Assembly (NCBI RefSeq): GCF_001969385.1
Contig: NZ_CP014796.1
Location: 1,319,501 to 1,383,500 of the forward strand
DNA length: 64,000 nucleotides
Direction of reading: 5' to 3'
Origin: Salipiger profundus
GTDB lineage: Bacteria > Pseudomonadota > Alphaproteobacteria > Rhodobacterales > Rhodobacteraceae
Below are positions 58,339 to 64,000 of the stretch, piece after piece; the stretch's first letter is position 1; each line of letters opens with the position of its first letter. Position numbers and translations under genes: made by a program. The notes under the pieces are model-generated. The model ran no database searches. It had not been told where the DNA came from and saw only the letters and a program-made list of their open reading frames with translations.

Positions 58339-59109
58339 TTACCGGAACGGTTGGCCGAGGAAGGTCTGAACCGCCCCGAGCCAGACCGAGAGCATCACGG
58401 GCGCCGTCAGAAGCAGCAAGGCCACCGATCCCAGTGTGATGACCGGCGCGCCGACGAAGGCGACCATGAGCTGCGGCATCGCCTTGTTTATGAAACCCAA
58501 CGTCAGGTTGTAGAGCGCCGAGAGGATAACGAAGGGAGCGGCAAGCGCGAAGGCCAGAGAAAAGCAAGACGCGACCTGCCCGAGACCTGCCTGGGCGATC
58601 TCGGCCGGGTCTGGAAACGATAGCGGCGGCAGAATATCGAATGACATCAAGACGTAGGCGACGATCCTCACATGAAAGCCGGTCGTGACGAGCAGGGCGA
58701 GCGCCGCGACCATGAGGATATGGCCCAGGGCCGGCATCGGGTCGGCAGCACTGTTGCCGAGCAGTTGCGCAAGAGACGTGGACTGCGCGGCGATGCTTCC
58801 CGCCGTCTGCAGCGCATGGACGAAGAGGCGCAGCCAGAGCCCCATCACCAGCCCGTTCACGCTTTCGGTCAGTATCGCGCGGAGCACCAGAGCCGGGCTA
58901 AGGTCCGGTATCTCTGCCAGATGGACCGCTGCCGGGACCACCGCCGTGGTCAGGACAAGCGCCAGCACGATCCGCACCCGTATGGAAAGCCACGCCTCGC
59001 CCAGCACCGGCACCACCGCGAGCATCGCCGCGATCCGCAGGAACACGATCAGGACAATCCCGGCAAGCCCCCCCGCAAGGTCGAACATTTCCAGGGGGAG
59101 CCCGATCAT
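58339..59109 (-). CDS. fliR: Flagellar export protein FliR
   Basis: 256 residues, about six TM helices. VFLRIAAMLAVVPVLGEAWL SIRVRIVLAL, ILTESVNGLVMGLWLRLFVH AL and LYNLTLGFINKAMPQLMVAF are FliR signatures. ATG at 59109 overlaps the flhA stop; the frame to 59478 only overlaps flhA. Confidence 0.95.
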   Translation of the reverse strand: MIGLPLEMFDLAGGLAGIVLIVFLRIAAMLAVVPVLGEAWLSIRVRIVLALVLTTAVVPAAVHLAEIPDLSPALVLRAILTESVNGLVMGLWLRLFVHALQTAGSIAAQSTSLAQLLGNSAADPMPALGHILMVAALALLVTTGFHVRIVAYVLMSFDILPPLSFPDPAEIAQAGLGQVASCFSLAFALAAPFVILSALYNLTLGFINKAMPQLMVAFVGAPVITLGSVALLLLTAPVMLSVWLGAVQTFLGQPFR

Positions 59110-61181
59110 GCTGCCACCACGCCGACCAGGGCGGGACGCGCCTCGATTCCGATTTCCTCGAATGAGAGAACCGGATTGGCGATCCCCTTCGCGGACAGGA
59201 TCGTGCGCAGGAACCTCCGCCGCCGTGCGCTTGTCACGAGTGCAGGAAACAACCCCCGGTTGCCGGCTTCGCCGATCTCTTCGGCGACGCCCTTGCTGAG
59301 ACTTTCGAACATCTCGGGAGGCAACGCAACATCGAGCCCACCGCGTGCGCCTTCCACCTGGTAGGTCGAGAACGTGTCCTCCCATTCCGGAGCCAGCTGG
59401 ATCAGTGGAATGGTACCATCGGTCCGACGCAACCCGGCGACCAGTTGGAACCCGAGCCGCTGGCGCACATGCTCGCATATCGTTTCCGGCTGGACCTGCT
59501 GGCCCCTCATCTCCGCGATCGCTTCAAGGATCAACGGCAGGTTGCGGATGCTGACCTGTTCCTCGAGCAGAAGGCGAAGCACCTGATGCAGGACATCGAT
59601 CTGAACCTTGTCCGGAATGAGCTCGTCGAGGAGCTTGCGGTTCGCCTCGGCCCTTGCGGCATTGCTGAGCGAGACCATTTCGTCGAGCAGCCGACGCAGT
59701 GCCTTGAGAGTCAGCAAGCGGCCAAAATTGCGTTTGATCACCTCGAGAAGATGGGTTGCAAGCACTTCGGTCGGGGTGACGATGGTCGCACCGGTGATCG
59801 CCGCGCGGTCCTGATCCTCGGGCCGGATCCAGCGCGCGGGCGCACCGTAGACCGGCTCGGTCACGTCGCGACCGGGCGGAAGGCTCGTGCGATCCTCCGG
59901 CATCAGCGCAAGCACGAGGTCGGGGTTCAGTTCACCGCGTGCGACCTCGACCCCATGTATCCGGATGACGTATGTGCCCGGCTCGAGCGCCGCGGCGTCG
60001 GTCAGGCGTATCTCGGGGAGGATGATGCCGAAACTGGACGCCACATGCCGGCGCATGTTGGAAATCCGGACATCCAGGCCCGTCCCGGGATCGAGGACCA
60101 TGTTCACGAGGTCCGGCGCGAACTCGACGTGGGTCTCATCCACGTCGAGAACATCCCCGATCGGACGCTCGCGCGGGGTCTCTTCTGGAGGCGAGGTGTT
60201 TTCGGGTTCGGAAGGTTGCGCCTGTTTGCGCGCCATGAAGACCGCGAGACCACCCAGAACGCCCGCACCCAGAATAAAGGGAAGGAAGGGCAGACCCGGC
60301 ACGAGTGCAAACAGCGCCATCAGCACGCCCACCGTGCCAAGCGCCGCCGGATGTCGGGCAAGCTGCCCCGCGACTGCTGCGTCGGTGGCCCCGATGGCGC
60401 CACCACGGGCGAGCAGCAAACCCGAGGCAATCGAGATGATGACCGACGGAATCTGCGAGACGAGACCGTCGCCAACCGTTAAAATCGCATAGGTTTCAAA
60501 GGCATGCGACACGGCCATCCCGTGCCCGAAGATGCCCATGACCATGCCCATCACGAGGTTCAGAAGCGTGATCAGCAAGCCTGCGACCGCGTCCCCCTTC
60601 ACGAATTTCGACGCACCGTCCAGTGACCCGAAAAAGGTCGTTTCCTGCTGTTCACGATCCCGCCGCGCCTTGGCTTCCGCGTGATCGATCGCCCCCGCCG
60701 ACATGTCGCTGTCAATGGCGAGCTGCTTGCCGGGCATGCCGTCGAGCGCGAAGCGCGCGCCCACCTCCGCCATGCGCGCGGCACCTTTCGTGATCACGGC
60801 GAAATTCACGATCATCAACACGCCGAAAACCACGAGCCCGAGGAATACGCTGCCGCCCATGACGAAATTCGCAAATCCCTCGATCACATCGCCGGCCGCG
60901 CCGGTGCCCGTGTGGCCCTGGCCGATGATCAGCTTCGTCGAACTCACATTGAGGGACAGCCGAAGCATGAGCGATGCGAGAAGGATCGTCGGGAACGCCG
61001 AGAAATCGAGCGGCCTCTCGATGAACAGGGTCACCGTGAAGATGAGGATGGCAAGACCGAACGATGCCGCGAGTCCCACGTCGAGGATCCACGAGGGCAT
61101 CGGCAGGATCATCATGACGATGACGGCCATGAGCGCCACGGCGAGGAGCACGGTCGGCTTGAAGAACGATGCTTTAATCAT
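59106..61181 (-). CDS. flhA: Flagellar export gate protein FlhA
   Basis: 691 residues, eight N-terminal TM helices and a cytoplasmic domain. FPTILLASLMLRLSLNVSST and the FHIPEP-region equivalent ARMAEVGARFALDGMPGKQL AIDSD are visible. In the C-terminal domain, TPTEVLATHLLEVIKRNFGR LLT is conserved. First of flhA-fliR-flhB-fliJ-like. The 222-bp upstream gap holds a CACCGAG/CTCGGTG hairpin and no gene. Confidence 0.97.
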   Translation of the reverse strand: MIKASFFKPTVLLAVALMAVIVMMILPMPSWILDVGLAASFGLAILIFTVTLFIERPLDFSAFPTILLASLMLRLSLNVSSTKLIIGQGHTGTGAAGDVIEGFANFVMGGSVFLGLVVFGVLMIVNFAVITKGAARMAEVGARFALDGMPGKQLAIDSDMSAGAIDHAEAKARRDREQQETTFFGSLDGASKFVKGDAVAGLLITLLNLVMGMVMGIFGHGMAVSHAFETYAILTVGDGLVSQIPSVIISIASGLLLARGGAIGATDAAVAGQLARHPAALGTVGVLMALFALVPGLPFLPFILGAGVLGGLAVFMARKQAQPSEPENTSPPEETPRERPIGDVLDVDETHVEFAPDLVNMVLDPGTGLDVRISNMRRHVASSFGIILPEIRLTDAAALEPGTYVIRIHGVEVARGELNPDLVLALMPEDRTSLPPGRDVTEPVYGAPARWIRPEDQDRAAITGATIVTPTEVLATHLLEVIKRNFGRLLTLKALRRLLDEMVSLSNAARAEANRKLLDELIPDKVQIDVLHQVLRLLLEEQVSIRNLPLILEAIAEMRGQQVQPETICEHVRQRLGFQLVAGLRRTDGTIPLIQLAPEWEDTFSTYQVEGARGGLDVALPPEMFESLSKGVAEEIGEAGNRGLFPALVTSARRRRFLRTILSAKGIANPVLSFEEIGIEARPALVGVVAA

Positions 61182-61403
61182 CGATCTGGCCCCCAGTCCG
61201 GGGCATGCCCGGCCTGCGACTCACCGAGCGGAAAGATGACTCGGTGCCCGGGCCCGGGATACGCCTCAAGGTGCTCTTGCCTTCCGGCTGGCTGCACATG
61301 GCCGCGTCAGGACGAAGAAAGACCATTCTGATCTCGCATTAATCGCAATATTCCGGTCTGACGCTAGAACGGAGTCCCTACTATTTCGTAAGTTCTTCAG
61401 GAA

Positions 61404-63638
61404 TCACTCGTCACCGAGGTGCGTCTCGTCGAGCAGCTTGCGCAGGGTGTCTCGCGCTTCACTGCTGGCGCCGGCAAGGGCCTCGGCCATCGACAGGCTG
61501 GGCGCATCTCCCGGATCCGGCACACTCGTCTCGACGACGGCGGCCGTTCTTCCGATGGGATCGTTGCGCCCATCCAGCAGCGGCCAAGCCCCGGCCAACC
61601 AGGCCGCCTCTTCGGACTGTTGCTCTTCTCCGAGCGAGGCATATGCCGAGGTCGCATATTGGTAGTCTCCCATCAGTTCCCTGGCCCGTGCCCGCAACCT
61701 CAGGGCGTCCTCCCCCTGCAGTCCGACGATTGCGATTTCTGCCTGCTCCGGTTCCGAACGCGCGAGGTGAACCCGCGCCCTGAGGAGCCTTGCTTCGCGC
61801 GAAGCAGGGTCCACCCCACCAAAAGACAGCCAGCGCTCGGCCGGGTCCGGAAGCTTGAGGTCAAGTAGACGGCGCGCGATCGCCAGCGCTGCCTCGGGCC
61901 GTACAATTCCGTCGAACGTCTCTGTTCCGGCAACCACCTGCTTCAGAAAGTCCGTTTCAGAAGCCGCGTCTTCCACAATAAGCAACGCATCCGACGCCGC
62001 TTGCTCACGAAGATCCAGTGGGTGGTCGGTGTCGGTCCTGAGCACACGAAATGCATCGTCGTAGCGACCACTTGCGGCGAGCGCCCGGACTTGCGCGAGC
62101 CAGAGCCTGGATCCCTGATCCGTACCCCTCAATTCGGTCGCATAGGCCGCAGCGAGGTCCCCCATCTTTGGATCGATCCTCTCCCCCTCGCGCACAGCAA
62201 TCTCGATGCTGTCGGCCACCGCATTGGCGGCATTGGAGCCGGTTCCGTCGGCAATTCGCTTCAGTTCTTGCCGTGCGGTTCCAACGGCACCCCCAAGCTT
62301 GTCCACTTGCGCGGCACTGAACGCCATCTGCTCATCGGACTTGCCAAGCGCTCGCGAAAGCCTGCCCAGCAGACTACGCGCGGCGTCCGGCGCGCCTTCT
62401 TCCGCGAGCCTGATTGCAAGCCGTGGCCCAAGCGATGTTCGTAGATGCAACGGAAGCGCTTCGAAACTTCGCAATACCGCGTTCGAATTGACCTCTGCTT
62501 CCTTTGGCAGCGTGGCTGACCCGAGAAGCGCCCAAAGGGCTGCGTGCCCCTCGCAGTTCGATTGTCCGGCAAACACGCCAACCCTATCGATCTCCCCATC
62601 GACGATGCCGGCGAGGGCAAACAATCCGGGGTCCGGCGGTTCGGGGAGGAGGTCGAGAAGCGCACGCGCCTCGGCGCCGAAGCCAAGATAGACGTAGGCC
62701 TTGGCAAGCGTCACCGCAATCTCGTCGTCGAGGCGATCGAATTCGCCGAACAGTTTGCCTCGAAGCTCCGGTATGCCTTTCCGCAAGGTGTCGTCGTCTC
62801 CCCAGGAAGCAAGATCCAACACAGAGGCCGGAATGCAGACGTCTCCGCCGATGCGGACACGCGTTTCACGATCATTGGAAGTTCGGGATGCAATCTTGGC
62901 ATCGATGGTGACCGTCCTATTCTCCGACACCGGTAGCGGCGGCTCTTCGGAAACTGCTCCCTTGTCCGGAACGAGCGAGATCGAAATGGCGGGATCGAGC
63001 AGTCCGTCCGTGGCAGCGCGCGCCAATTGCTCCGCAAGCATCCGCTCGAAATCTCCCTCCTGAGAGCTCAATGGTACGTTCTGCACTGCCAAGGCCTGAC
63101 TTTGGCCATTCGCCCGAAATCGCGGGACAAGCATCGACTGCTCGAGTCGTGGGCCGATTCCCGGATCGGGGCCAAGGCGAAGCTCGGATAGCACCTCGTG
63201 ATCAAGATCCACGGTACTGGCGTTTCTGGCCTGCTCAGTCTCTGCCAGATCGCCTTCGAGCGGCTCGACAACACCGATGGCATCGCGAATATCGATGACC
63301 AACATGTCGTCTTGATGCAGAAAGCTGTCGGCGCTGCAGCGACAGGCCAACTCGATCGACACGCCATCTCCGTTGGGAAGGGGCGTGACCTCGGATATTC
63401 TTTCCGTATTGATGCGATCGAAGACGCTGGAGACATCGAGATCGAGCCCCCTCGCATCAAAGGTGACGGCAAGCTTTCGACGTTCCGGGCGATCAACCCG
63501 CCATCGCAGATCCGAGGGCATATCGAAAACGAGACGCGTGAAATCATCATGTTCGCCAGACCGGAGCACGACACTCTGGGCAAGGCCGACGCACGGTAGA
63601 AGAGCAAGAAGCATCGCCGCCAGCGTGATCCGTCTCAT
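61404..63638 (-). CDS. Large exported protein between motA and flhA: AMIN-like domain plus helical repeats
   Basis: 744 residues with a signal peptide (LAAMLLALLPCVGLAQ). The first 120 mature residues resemble an AMIN-type beta domain (RSGEHDDFTRLVFDMPSDLR, HQDDMLVIDIRDAIG). The remainder is alpha-helical with TPR-like pairs (AKAYVYLGFGAEARALLDLL, VRALAASGRYDDAFRVLRTD). Its ATG overlaps the motA stop (ATGA), so it is probably part of the motor system, analogous in position and compartment to rhizobial MotC, but no homology to MotC is claimed. Confidence 0.7.
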   Translation of the reverse strand: MRRITLAAMLLALLPCVGLAQSVVLRSGEHDDFTRLVFDMPSDLRWRVDRPERRKLAVTFDARGLDLDVSSVFDRINTERISEVTPLPNGDGVSIELACRCSADSFLHQDDMLVIDIRDAIGVVEPLEGDLAETEQARNASTVDLDHEVLSELRLGPDPGIGPRLEQSMLVPRFRANGQSQALAVQNVPLSSQEGDFERMLAEQLARAATDGLLDPAISISLVPDKGAVSEEPPLPVSENRTVTIDAKIASRTSNDRETRVRIGGDVCIPASVLDLASWGDDDTLRKGIPELRGKLFGEFDRLDDEIAVTLAKAYVYLGFGAEARALLDLLPEPPDPGLFALAGIVDGEIDRVGVFAGQSNCEGHAALWALLGSATLPKEAEVNSNAVLRSFEALPLHLRTSLGPRLAIRLAEEGAPDAARSLLGRLSRALGKSDEQMAFSAAQVDKLGGAVGTARQELKRIADGTGSNAANAVADSIEIAVREGERIDPKMGDLAAAYATELRGTDQGSRLWLAQVRALAASGRYDDAFRVLRTDTDHPLDLREQAASDALLIVEDAASETDFLKQVVAGTETFDGIVRPEAALAIARRLLDLKLPDPAERWLSFGGVDPASREARLLRARVHLARSEPEQAEIAIVGLQGEDALRLRARARELMGDYQYATSAYASLGEEQQSEEAAWLAGAWPLLDGRNDPIGRTAAVVETSVPDPGDAPSLSMAEALAGASSEARDTLRKLLDETHLGDE

Positions 63639-64000
63639 GCTGCTGCCTGCTTCACGCTTTTCAGAGCTTCCTCGAGATCTACAAAGCTTGGGCGAATGTG
63701 CGCCGGTGTATTCTGCCGCCCGACCTCGATGCAGATGTTGGTTGCATGGTTGTGCAGGTTCGCCACCAGAACCTCGCGGATAAGCTGGTAGAAATGCAGG
63801 TCGTCTTCGACCACGGTTTTCACCTTGTTCGCGAAGGGTCCGAAAAATCCGTATGCCATGAAGACGCCGAGAAAGGTGCCGACCAAGGCACCCCCGATCA
63901 TCTTGCCCAGAACCTCGGGAGGTTGATCGATCGAGCCCATCGTCTTGATCACGCCTAGAACCGCTGCGACGATACCTAGTGCAGGCAAACCGTCGGCCAT
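63635..64000 (-). CDS. motA: Flagellar motor stator protein MotA, C-terminal part (truncated by window edge)
   Basis: 121 C-terminal residues of an expected 285-295. DGLPALGIVAAVLGVIKTMG contains the conserved Pro of the third TM helix; GGALVGTFLGVFMAYGFFGP FA is the fourth. MotA forms the ion channel of the stator with MotB, which is not in the window. The apparent start at 64000 is an internal Met at the window edge. Confidence 0.95.
   Translation of the reverse strand: MADGLPALGIVAAVLGVIKTMGSIDQPPEVLGKMIGGALVGTFLGVFMAYGFFGPFANKVKTVVEDDLHFYQLIREVLVANLHNHATNICIEVGRQNTPAHIRPSFVDLEEALKSVKQAAA

Overview
The window looks like a chromosomal segment of a Rhodobacterales alphaproteobacterium (Roseobacter-type). 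Support: high GC; dnaA-dnaN-recF-gyrB beside rpsT; a mutM/ubiE/ubiB neighbourhood; the flagellar regulators FlaF and FlbT, which are alphaproteobacterial; and an intergenic double-hairpin repeat of the kind common in this order. No rRNA, tRNA, IS element, prophage or CRISPR array was seen.

Layout. 1-587: start of a glutamine-dependent NAD+ synthetase. 735-4618: an exported MORN-repeat protein (one-base frameshift), a membrane one-component regulator (PhnD-like sensor, TM helix, LuxR HTH), an exported DsrE-like protein and a ClpP-like exported protein. 4785-10775: YihY-type membrane protein, a predicted small RNA, AI-2E-family transporter, ExoD, a lipid kinase/phosphoesterase/small membrane protein operon and a CbiX-like protein. 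10794-16812: trehalose operon glgX-treZ-treY. 17025-20440: flavin monooxygenase, RidA, DUF1028 and a LysR regulator. 20462-24729: a four-gene MCE (Mla-type) lipid transport operon. 24918-29864: CobQ, a HAD hydrolase, an M29 aminopeptidase and a glutamine synthetase-like enzyme. 29928-36226: gyrB, recF, dnaN, dnaA. 36743-42292: rpsT, enoyl-CoA hydratase, mutM, ubiE, ubiB. 42384-64000: a flagellar cluster from flgD to a truncated motA.

The most notable signal is a shared promoter motif, GGAAC-N16-CGTT, the alphaproteobacterial general-stress (EcfG-type) sigma factor consensus. It occurs four times, always intergenic and always with a 16-nt spacer: before a predicted ~109-nt C-rich-loop sRNA (5707-5731), before the AI-2E-family transporter (7089-7113), before the lipid-kinase operon (9866-9890) and before glgX-treZ-treY (16869-16893). 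This suggests a compact stress regulon joining trehalose synthesis, envelope functions and a small RNA resembling in design the Caulobacter stress sRNA GsrN.

Other points: five GANTC (CcrM) sites within 145 bp upstream of dnaA; CtrA-like sites before flagellin and flgB; a very large FliK with a low-GC centre; and a sulfur-flavoured one-component sensor locus that lacks a standard start codon. The flagellar cluster supplies rod, export, switch-energising and flagellin-control parts, but flgE, flgI, flgK/L, fliF, fliP and motB are not in the window.
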